A stretch of DNA of 6,179 bases from Janthinobacterium lividum. GTDB lineage: Bacteria; Pseudomonadota; Gammaproteobacteria; Burkholderiales; Burkholderiaceae_D. The notes below the pieces were generated by a model. That model saw only the letters and a program-made list of their open reading frames with translations, was not told the DNA's origin and searched no databases. The DNA is taken from contig CAMBDR010000286.1 of NCBI GenBank assembly GCA_945864765.1, positions 1 through 6,179 on the forward strand. Reading direction: 5' to 3'. The translations under genes and the position numbers were made by a program. Below, one piece after another: positions 1-5,145 of the stretch (position 1 is its first letter; the number at the start of each line of letters is the position of its first letter).

Positions 1-516
1 GATCGGGTCAAGGACAAAGCCAAACTGATGCCTTTTGCCCAGCAAGTGGCCGCGCTCCACCCATTTGTGGCGGTGGTGCCGGTTTCCGCCACACTGCGTT
101 TTCAACTGGAAAACTTGCAAAATGAAGTGAAAAATCACTTGCCGCTGAATGCGCCGATTTTTGCACCCGATGATATTACTGACCGCAGTGACAAGTTCTT
201 GGCCGCCGAATTGGTGCGCGAAAAATTGTTTCGCTTTGTTGGTGACGAATTGCCCTACACCAGCACCGTTCTGGTTGAAAAATTCGAGCAGGAAGGCAAT
301 TTGCGGCGCGTGTTTGTTGCGATTCTGGTTGATCGTGATATGCATAAATCGATGGTGATAGGCAATAAGGGCGCACGCCTGAAAGAAATCTCATCACAAG
401 CGCGGCAAGATATGGAAAAACTGTTTGGTGGCCCGGTCTACCTTGAGATTTGGGTTAAAGTGAAATCCGGTTGGGCAGATAACGAAGCGGGCTTGCGCGC
501 CTATGGCTACGAATAG
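1..516 (+). CDS. era: GTPase Era, 3' part (5'-truncated by window edge)
   Basis: Era is a membrane-associated GTPase that binds 16S rRNA near its 3' end and helps 30S subunit maturation. The frame is open from base 1, giving about 171 C-terminal residues; E. coli Era has about 300, so most of the G domain is missing. The first codon (Asp) aligns with the Asp of the G4 motif NKxD. The G5 motif is visible as P-V-S-A at bases 79-90. The KH RNA-binding domain follows, with its GxxG loop G-N-K-G at bases 361-372, and the conserved ending WVKVKSGWADNE then a Gly-Tyr tail. Met at base 28 is internal to the protein and is not the start. The stop (514-516) lies inside recO, so the two genes are probably translationally coupled. 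rnc is expected just upstream by analogy with related genomes. Identification is secure. Confidence 0.96.
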   Translation, partial: DRVKDKAKLMPFAQQVAALHPFVAVVPVSATLRFQLENLQNEVKNHLPLNAPIFAPDDITDRSDKFLAAELVREKLFRFVGDELPYTSTVLVEKFEQEGNLRRVFVAILVDRDMHKSMVIGNKGARLKEISSQARQDMEKLFGGPVYLEIWVKVKSGWADNEAGLRAYGYE

Positions 517-1306
517 TGGGGCCACTGGTCGGGCCACGTCTGGTCGGGCCACGCCTGGTCGGGCCACCGCACATACCCGCGCCACGCGAACCACTTACCG
601 TTGCCTGGAACAACCCGGTTTTGTACTACATCGCTTCCCTTATAAAGAAAGCAGTTTGATCATTGATCTTTTTTCGCGTGACCATGGCCGGGTGCAATTG
701 CTGGCCAAGGGCGCGAAGCGGCCGCATTCACAATTGCGCTCGGTGCTACAAAGTTTTCAACCTTTGTCGCTCAGTTGGAGTGGTAAATCTGAATTGCGCA
801 CCTTAACTGCCGCCGAATGGGTCGGTGGTTTATTGCCGCTGGAAAATTCAGCCTTGTTGTGCGGCTTTTACCTCAATGAATTACTGGTAAAATTGCTGGC
901 ACGGGAAGATCCGCATCCGGAATTGTTTGACCAATATGTCTCCACCTTAAATCAGTTAGCCCATCAAGAACCCGCCGCCATTGTCTTGCGCAAATTTGAG
1001 TTGGCTTTGTTGAAGCAAACCGGGGTTGCAAGCGATTTGGGGTTTTGTAATAGCACCCGGCAAGCGGTATTGGCCGATCAATGGTATGTGGTTGACCCGC
1101 TGCAAGGGCCGCGCGTAGCGCTGGCGAGCGATGTTTGGCCCAAGGTTTCCGGGCAAACTTTGCTCGACATGGAAAGCGAGCATTACCACGAAGCCAGCAC
1201 GTTGGCGCAAAGTAAAACCTTGATGCGATTTTTATTGGCCCATCATTTGGGTGGCGTGCCGATTAATTCACGTCAAATATTAATCGACTTGGCCCTCTTT
1301 AAGTAA
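503..1306 (+). CDS. recO: DNA repair protein RecO with repeat-built N-terminal tail
   Basis: RecO works with RecF and RecR in the RecFOR pathway, loading RecA on SSB-coated single-stranded DNA and annealing complementary strands. The 267-residue product is longer than E. coli RecO (about 242). The N-terminal OB-fold runs from about residue 37 to 115 (QPGFVLHRFPYKESS, then HGRVQLLAKGAKRP, then SFQPLSLSWSGK), followed by the helical C-terminal domain. In the region where some RecO proteins carry a four-Cys zinc site, only one Cys is evident (LGFC), so it probably lacks zinc, as in E. coli. The ATG at 503 is the only ATG, GTG or TTG in frame before the OB-fold, so it is effectively forced. It overlaps the era stop by 14 bases. 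Residues 1-33 are low-complexity, rich in Gly, Arg, Ala and Thr, and encoded in part by a 15-bp tandem repeat. Burkholderiales RecO proteins often have a variable N-terminal extension (recalled, not searched). Confidence 0.95.
   Translation: MATNSGATGRATSGRATPGRATAHTRATRTTYRCLEQPGFVLHRFPYKESSLIIDLFSRDHGRVQLLAKGAKRPHSQLRSVLQSFQPLSLSWSGKSELRTLTAAEWVGGLLPLENSALLCGFYLNELLVKLLAREDPHPELFDQYVSTLNQLAHQEPAAIVLRKFELALLKQTGVASDLGFCNSTRQAVLADQWYVVDPLQGPRVALASDVWPKVSGQTLLDMESEHYHEASTLAQSKTLMRFLLAHHLGGVPINSRQILIDLALFK
526..570 (+). repeat. 15-bp tandem repeat, 3 units, in recO 5' end
   Basis: Three consecutive 15-bp units (526-540, 541-555, 556-570) share the core tggtcgggccac and differ only in the last three bases (gtc, gcc, cgc). 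A degenerate relic (tggggccac, 517-525) precedes them directly after the era stop. The unit length is a multiple of three, so the repeats stay in the recO frame and encode GRATS, GRATP and GRATA (residues 9-23). Gain or loss of a unit would change tail length without a frameshift and would not touch Era. Confidence 0.9.
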
Positions 1307-1399
1307 GTTGATAATGCCTAAGCTCATAATTAGTGAGGTAATATACTGATGCCCGACCCCTTATAAACCCGATACCACCTAAACTTATCTCAATCCATC
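1307..1399 (+). other. recO-pdxJ intergenic gap, AT-rich, no clear signal
   Basis: This 93-base gap is more AT-rich than the genes around it. It has no convincing hairpin with a T-run, so transcription probably continues from recO. TATACT (1342-1347) and TATAAA (1362-1367) resemble -10 boxes, but neither has a good -35 hexamer at 16-18 bases. Two chance-sized ORFs occur: MPKLIISEVIY (1314-1349), and MPDPL (1349-1366) starting at its stop in a TGATG overlap. I assign no function to them. Confidence 0.5.
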
Positions 1400-2152
1400 A
1401 TGAGCTTCTTGCATCCCGTTGGCCCGTTAATCGATCTGGGCGTGAACATCGATCATATCGCAACCTTGCGTAACGCACGCGGTACGGTTTATCCTGATCC
1501 GGTGCGCGGTGCCCTGTTGGCAGAGGAGGCGGGGGCAGATGTGATTACCTTGCACCTGCGCGAAGATCGCCGCCATATTCGCGATGCCGATGTGCTGGCC
1601 CTGCGCCCTTTGCTGCAAACGCGCATGAATCTGGAAGCGGCGGTGACGCCGGAAATGATTGCCTTTGCCTGTCAGGTCAAACCGCAAGATGTGTGTTTGG
1701 TGCCCGAAAAGCGCAGCGAAATTACCACCGAAGGCGGTTTGGATGTATTGGGTCATTTTGATCTGGTGCAAGCGGCAGTGGCGCAATTGCAGGCGCACGG
1801 GATAAGGGTGAGCTTGTTCATCGACCCCGACGAAGCGCAAATTCGCGCGGCGGCCAAAATGGGTGCGCCGGTGATCGAATTACACACCGGGCGTTACGCC
1901 GATACCGAAGGCCAGGAACAACAGCAGGAATTGGCGCGCATTAAGCATGCCGCCAAAATCGGGATTGAATGCGGCCTGAAAGTCAATGCCGGGCATGGTT
2001 TGCACTACACCAATGTGCAGGCGATTGCTGCGATTGGCGAGATTTCTGAATTAAATATTGGCCATGCGGTGGTGGCTCACGCGATCTTTGTCGGTTGGCA
2101 AGCAGCCGTGCGTGAAATGAAAGCGTTGATGCAGGCGGCAAGGCGATCCTGA
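1400..2152 (+). CDS. pdxJ: Pyridoxine 5'-phosphate synthase PdxJ
   Basis: PdxJ carries out the ring-closing last step of the DXP-dependent vitamin B6 route. It condenses 3-amino-2-oxopropyl phosphate (1-amino-acetone-3-phosphate) with 1-deoxy-D-xylulose 5-phosphate to give pyridoxine 5'-phosphate in the cytosol. The 250-residue product is close to E. coli PdxJ (243) and is a TIM-barrel throughout. Visible signatures are LGVNIDHIATLRNARGT (from residue 13), the catalytic His52 in ITLHLREDRRH (E. coli His45), Glu79 in RMNLEA (E. coli Glu72), the LVPEKR strand, and a late catalytic His198 in NAGHGL. It has about seven extra residues before the usual beginning of the fold. The ATG at 1400 is the only reasonable start, but I see no purine-rich ribosome site just upstream. 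The neighbour acpS, common after pdxJ in relatives, is not here. Confidence 0.96.
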   Translation: MSFLHPVGPLIDLGVNIDHIATLRNARGTVYPDPVRGALLAEEAGADVITLHLREDRRHIRDADVLALRPLLQTRMNLEAAVTPEMIAFACQVKPQDVCLVPEKRSEITTEGGLDVLGHFDLVQAAVAQLQAHGIRVSLFIDPDEAQIRAAAKMGAPVIELHTGRYADTEGQEQQQELARIKHAAKIGIECGLKVNAGHGLHYTNVQAIAAIGEISELNIGHAVVAHAIFVGWQAAVREMKALMQAARRS

Positions 2153-2200
2153 TGATTAATTCTGACAAGTAAGCTTGATGATTAATTCTGATAAGCAAGC
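2150..2200 (+). repeat. 26-bp tandem duplication spanning pdxJ-uvrC junction
   Basis: Two copies of a 25-base segment (2150-2174 and 2176-2200), one base apart, match at 23 of 25 positions; the differences are C/T at 2166/2192 and T/C at 2170/2196. The first copy begins with the pdxJ stop codon. Each copy contains an ATG mini-ORF: 2152-2172 encodes MINSDK, with its ATG overlapping the pdxJ stop as TGATG. 2178-2207 encodes MINSDKQAR, with its TGA overlapping the uvrC ATG as ATGA. The GCTT/AAGC arms at 2173-2176 and 2193-2196 could form a weak stem. The sequence fills the entire pdxJ-uvrC gap. Confidence 0.85.
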
Positions 2201-2203
2201 ACG

Positions 2204-4075
2204 ATGAGTGAGCCAGACCCAAGCCGCGCCACCATATTGGAAACGGTGGCCAAACTGCCGCATTTGCCGGGCGTGTATCGCTATTTTGATGCGCAGGATG
2301 TGGTTCTTTACGTGGGTAAGGCGCGTGATTTGAAAAAACGCGTAACCAGTTATTTTCAAAAGAATTTATCGAGTCCGCGCATCGCGCTCATGGTTGAGCG
2401 CATCGTGCGCATGGAAACCACGGTCACGCACAGCGAAGCCGAAGCCTTGATCCTGGAAAACAATTTAATCAAGGCTTTGCAGCCGCGTTACAACATTTTA
2501 TTTCGTGACGATAAATCCTACCCCTATTTAAAAATCACCCGCGAAGCCGTGCCGCGCATGTTGTACTACCGGGGTGTGGTCGATAAAAAACACGCTTATT
2601 TTGGCCCTTACCCCAGTGCCTGGGCGGTGAAAGAATCGATTCAGATTTTGCAAAAAGTGTTCCAGTTGCGCTCCTGCGAAGATAGTGTGTATGCCAATCG
2701 CACCCGGCCTTGTTTGTTGCACCAAATCCATCGCTGCAGCGCGCCTTGTGTCGAGGTGATCAGCGCACAGGACTATGCGCTGGACGTGGAAAATTCGATG
2801 CGCTTTTTGCGTGGGCAGCAAGGTGAAGTACTGGCCGAACTGGAAGCCAAAATGCAAAAACTGGCAGCGGATTATGAATATGAACAAGCGGCCATTGTGC
2901 GCGACCAAATCAATGCCCTGTCACGTGTGTTGGCGCAGCAAAGCATGGAAATTGGTAATCAAAGCGATGTCGATATCATCGCCGTCTTGATTCAGGGTGG
3001 GCGTGCCTGTGTGAATTTGGCGATGGTGCGCGGCGGCCGTCATTTGGGTGACCGTGCGTATTTTCCGGCGCAGTTTGATGACGCCATGGCGCAAGCCGAT
3101 GATGACACGCCACCAGTGCAGGTCATGAAAGCATTTTTGGCGCAACACTATATCGATAAATTCATGCCAGCGATTTTGATCCTGAATATTGAATTCGATC
3201 AACCTGAATTAGTGTTAGCCTTGAGTGCGCAATGTGGGCATCGGATACAATTGATTTTTCAGCCGCAAGGGCAAAGGCGACAATGGTTGGAACTGGCGCA
3301 AAAAGGCGCGCAACTGGCCTTGGCGCGGCTGCTCTCGGAACAAGGTTCGCAACAAGCCCGAACCCGCGCCCTGGTGGATGTGCTGAATCTGGAAATCGAC
3401 GATATTGCGTTGTTTCGTGCCGAATGCTTCGATATCAGTCATACTCAGGGGGAGGCAACGCAAGCCTCTTGTGTCGTATTTCATCATCATGCCATGCAAC
3501 ATGGTGAATACCGGCGTTACAATATCACCGGTATCACAGGTGGCGATGATTATGCTGCCATGCGTCAGGTGTTGCAGCGGCGTTATGAAAAAGTGGCGCG
3601 GGCGGCAGCAGAGGGTGAAAATGAGGGTGTGATGCCCGATATCGTCTTCATTGATGGCGGCAAAGGGCAGGTTGAAATGGCGCGCCAAGTGTTTGTGGAA
3701 TTGGGCCTGGATTTGAGTTTGATTGTCGGTGTTGCCAAAGGTGAGGGGCGTAAGGTCGGTTTGGAGACCCTGGTATTTGTGGATGGCCGTGCTGCGCAAG
3801 AGCTGGGTAAGGATTCGGCGGCCTTAATGCTGATTGCCCAGATTCGCGATGAAGCGCATCGGTTTGCCATTACGGGGATGCGCGCCAAGCGAGCGAAAAC
3901 CCGGCAAACTTCGCGTCTGGAAGAAATTGAAGGAATTGGTGCCAAGCGGCGTCAGAAATTATTGGCCCGTTTTGGTGGTTTGCGCGGCGTGGTAGACGCC
4001 AGCGTTGAGGATCTGAGTTCGGTGGATGGGATTTCACATCAACTGGCAGAAGAAATTTATAAACAATTGCATTGA
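2204..4075 (+). CDS. uvrC: Excinuclease ABC subunit C (UvrC)
   Basis: UvrC makes both incisions, 3' then 5' of the lesion, in nucleotide excision repair after UvrA and UvrB locate damage. The 623-residue product is full length (E. coli 610). The N-terminal GIY-YIG nuclease spans about residues 19-100 (G23-V-Y, Y36-V-G), with Arg46 and Glu80 matching E. coli Arg42 and Glu76. Cys158, Cys170, Cys178 and Cys182 keep the spacing of the four cysteines reported to hold an iron-sulfur cluster in E. coli UvrC. The UVR domain that contacts UvrB lies near residues 208-245. The RNase H-like 5' nuclease shows Asp410 (FDISH), Asp449 (GDDYAAM), Asp484 (IDGGKGQ) and His552 (DEAH). Tandem helix-hairpin-helix motifs end the protein from about residue 572 (LEEIEGIGAKRR). 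The ATG at 2204 follows an in-frame TAA at 2192, so the start is certain within a few codons. Its ribosome site is weak, which fits coupling to upstream translation. Confidence 0.97.
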   Translation: MSEPDPSRATILETVAKLPHLPGVYRYFDAQDVVLYVGKARDLKKRVTSYFQKNLSSPRIALMVERIVRMETTVTHSEAEALILENNLIKALQPRYNILFRDDKSYPYLKITREAVPRMLYYRGVVDKKHAYFGPYPSAWAVKESIQILQKVFQLRSCEDSVYANRTRPCLLHQIHRCSAPCVEVISAQDYALDVENSMRFLRGQQGEVLAELEAKMQKLAADYEYEQAAIVRDQINALSRVLAQQSMEIGNQSDVDIIAVLIQGGRACVNLAMVRGGRHLGDRAYFPAQFDDAMAQADDDTPPVQVMKAFLAQHYIDKFMPAILILNIEFDQPELVLALSAQCGHRIQLIFQPQGQRRQWLELAQKGAQLALARLLSEQGSQQARTRALVDVLNLEIDDIALFRAECFDISHTQGEATQASCVVFHHHAMQHGEYRRYNITGITGGDDYAAMRQVLQRRYEKVARAAAEGENEGVMPDIVFIDGGKGQVEMARQVFVELGLDLSLIVGVAKGEGRKVGLETLVFVDGRAAQELGKDSAALMLIAQIRDEAHRFAITGMRAKRAKTRQTSRLEEIEGIGAKRRQKLLARFGGLRGVVDASVEDLSSVDGISHQLAEEIYKQLH

Positions 4076-4122
4076 GGCGCACCTTGATTGAGTGTTGTTG
4101 AAATGCGACAAACAGAGTCATT

Positions 4123-4707
4123 ATGCCGTTTAATATTCCGATCTTGCTAACCTGGTTACGCATGGCCTTGATTCCTTTGGTGGTGGGCGTGATGTATTTC
4201 CCCAATCATTGGCTGTCAGAATTCGGCCGTGGCGTGGCGGCAACCTCGGTATTTGTGGTGGCGGCGATTACCGATTGGTTTGATGGCTTTTTGGCGCGGC
4301 GTTGGAATCAAACCTCGGCCTTTGGGGCATTTCTTGATCCGGTTGCGGATAAATTAATGGTGGCCGGCGCGCTATTGGTTCTGGTGCAACAGGATCGGGT
4401 CAATGCGGCGGTCGCGTTTATCATTATTGGGCGTGAAATTGCGATTTCAGCCTTGCGTGAATGGATGGCGCAAATTGGTGCGTCCAAATCGGTGGCGGTC
4501 AGCTCGATTGGTAAAGTCAAAACTGCGGCGCAAATGACGGCCATTCCCATGCTCTTGTATTATGATTTTTTATTCGGTGTGATTGATACCCGGATTTTGG
4601 GTTCCTGGTTATTGGGCTTGGCGGCGGTGCTGACGGTGTGGTCAATGGTCTACTATTTGCGTTTGGCGTGGCCGCTAATCAAAGAAAGTACAGAAAAATC
4701 CGGCTAG
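4123..4707 (+). CDS. pgsA: CDP-diacylglycerol-glycerol-3-phosphate 3-phosphatidyltransferase
   Basis: PgsA is an inner-membrane enzyme that transfers the phosphatidyl group from CDP-diacylglycerol to glycerol 3-phosphate, giving phosphatidylglycerol phosphate, the precursor of phosphatidylglycerol and cardiolipin. The 194-residue product is near E. coli length (about 182). The CDP-alcohol phosphotransferase signature is complete: Asp51-x2-Asp54-Gly55-x2-Ala58-Arg59-x8-Gly68-x3-Asp72-x3-Asp76, which binds the metal and CDP. Hydrophobic spans near residues 6-26, 36-50, 80-112 and 145-185 fit a multi-pass membrane protein. The N-terminus (NIPILLTWLRM) is typical of the family. It starts 47 bases after the uvrC stop with a modest AGAG ribosome site. 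The uvrC-pgsA pair is widely conserved in proteobacteria. No terminator follows before the tRNA promoter. Confidence 0.96.
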   Translation: MPFNIPILLTWLRMALIPLVVGVMYFPNHWLSEFGRGVAATSVFVVAAITDWFDGFLARRWNQTSAFGAFLDPVADKLMVAGALLVLVQQDRVNAAVAFIIIGREIAISALREWMAQIGASKSVAVSSIGKVKTAAQMTAIPMLLYYDFLFGVIDTRILGSWLLGLAAVLTVWSMVYYLRLAWPLIKESTEKSG

Positions 4708-4710
4708 GGC

Positions 4711-4738
4711 TTGACAAACTTCTCAAACACGCTATAAT
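4711..4738 (+). promoter_or_regulatory. Sigma70-type promoter of the tRNA operon
   Basis: A perfect TTGACA (4711-4716) and perfect TATAAT (4733-4738) are separated by 16 bases, the kind of strong promoter expected for stable RNA. Transcription would start near 4745, about 15 bases before the first tRNA. The -35 box begins three bases after the pgsA stop codon. Confidence 0.88.
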
Positions 4739-4759
4739 AGCTAGCTTAAGTTGTTTGAC

Positions 4760-4835
4760 GCGGGAGTAGCTCAGTTGGTAGAGCGCAACCTTGCCAAGGT
4801 TGAGGTCGAGAGTTCGAGACTCTTCTCCCGCTCCA
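4760..4835 (+). tRNA. glyV: tRNA-Gly(GCC), copy 1
   Basis: This 76-nt gene folds as a full cloverleaf with an encoded CCA end. The acceptor stem is GCGGGAG (4760-4766) with CTCCCGC (4825-4831), then discriminator T and CCA (4833-4835). The anticodon stem CAACC/GGTTG frames the loop TTGCCAA, with anticodon GCC at 4793-4795. The T-arm shows TTCGAGA in a GAGAG/CTCTT stem. It decodes GGC and GGU. The gene symbol follows E. coli practice and is only a guess. Confidence 0.97.
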
Positions 4836-4883
4836 GATTTTTCGTTATCAGGTGCATGGCTGGTAGCGCAATAGGTAAAACAT
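4836..4883 (+). other. Spacer between the two tRNA-Gly genes
   Basis: The 48-base spacer starts with a five-T run (4838-4842) directly after the first CCA and otherwise looks unremarkable. TGGTAG-CGCAA at 4861-4871 resembles the D-arm of the adjacent tRNA (TGGTAG-AG-CGCAA, 4776-4788) with two bases missing. That could be a worn tRNA fragment or chance. Confidence 0.35.
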
Positions 4884-4959
4884 GCGGGAGTAGCTCAGTT
4901 GGTAGAGCGCAACCTTGCCAAGGTTGAGGTCGAGAGTTCGAGACTCTTCTCCCGCTCCA
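4884..4959 (+). tRNA. tRNA-Gly(GCC), copy 2, identical to copy 1
   Basis: All 76 bases match the copy at 4760-4835, including the encoded CCA; anticodon GCC is at 4917-4919. It lies 124 bases downstream of copy 1, with a 48-base spacer that has no promoter-like hexamers, so both are probably processed from one transcript. Perfect identity fits recent duplication or ongoing gene conversion and raises the dose of this abundant tRNA. Confidence 0.97.
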
Positions 4960-4968
4960 AACAAGATT

Positions 4969-4993
4969 CGGGAAGCCAGTCGCTTCCCGTTTT
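4969..4993 (+). terminator. Terminator-like hairpin inside the tRNA operon
   Basis: An exact 8-bp stem, CGGGAAGC (4969-4976) with GCTTCCCG (4982-4989), encloses a five-base loop and is followed at once by TTTT (4990-4993). The form is that of an intrinsic terminator with a short T-tract. It sits between tRNA-Gly copy 2 and tRNA-Cys, and tRNA-Cys has no visible promoter of its own. It may therefore be a partial terminator (attenuator) or a processing signal. Confidence 0.6.
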
Positions 4994-5011
4994 AGTCTGG
5001 AATCCCCCCAA

Positions 5012-5085
5012 GGCGGGGTAGCAAAATGGTTATGCAGCGGCCTGCAAAGCCGTCTATGCCGGTTCGATTCCGGCCCTCGCCTCCA
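5012..5085 (+). tRNA. cysT: tRNA-Cys(GCA)
   Basis: This 74-nt gene has acceptor stem GGCGGGG (5012-5018) pairing with CCTCGCC (with one G-U), discriminator T and encoded CCA (5083-5085). The anticodon stem GCGGC/GCCGT frames the loop CTGCAAA, with anticodon GCA at 5044-5046. The T-arm carries GGTTCGATTCC. It decodes UGC and UGU. A tRNA-Cys next to tRNA-Gly behind pgsA is a conserved arrangement in many proteobacteria. The symbol is by analogy with E. coli. Confidence 0.97.
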
Positions 5086-5102
5086 GTATTTGTCGTAGCA
5101 TT

Positions 5103-5141
5103 AAAAAACCGCGCATCGCTTCAGGATGGCGCGGTTTTTTT
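5103..5141. terminator. Bidirectional intrinsic terminator
   Basis: AAAAAACCGCGC (5103-5114) pairs with GCGCGGTTTTTT (5129-5140) over 12 bp. CATC/GATG (5114-5117, 5125-5128) can extend the stem with one bulged G. Read on + it ends in seven T residues and stops the tRNA operon. Read on - it ends in six T residues and stops the hydrolase gene, whose stop codon is only five bases away. Confidence 0.92.
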
Positions 5142-5145
5142 ATGT

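Noticed and set aside
526..570. Tandem repeats as a CRISPR array or iteron set
   Set aside because: Units are contiguous 15-mers without spacers, in frame inside a coding gene, with no cas or rep gene nearby.
1314..1366. Mini-ORFs MPKLIISEVIY and MPDPL upstream of pdxJ
   Set aside because: They are very short, expected by chance in AT-rich sequence, and unlike the pdxJ-uvrC case they do not link to the neighbouring gene's start or stop.
1308..1367. Possible pdxJ promoter (TTGATA with TATACT or TATAAA)
   Set aside because: The TTGATA-TATACT spacing is about 28 bases, and no good -35 lies 16-18 bases from either -10-like box.
1427..1840. 137-codon minus-strand ORF inside pdxJ
   Set aside because: Its sequence is simply the reverse of conserved PdxJ codons, His/Gln-rich with no family resemblance.
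3215..3799. 194-codon minus-strand ORF inside uvrC
   Set aside because: It lies wholly opposite a well-conserved part of uvrC and has no recognisable domain; it is a complement-strand shadow.
3870..4205. Minus-strand ORF across the uvrC-pgsA junction
   Set aside because: It overlaps the conserved ends of both genes on the other strand and resembles no protein I know; no ribosome site was evident.
4708..5145. tRNA cluster as an integration (att) site with a mobile element
   Set aside because: No integrase, no partial tRNA 3'-end repeat further downstream and no compositional break were seen; the region matches a conserved chromosomal order.
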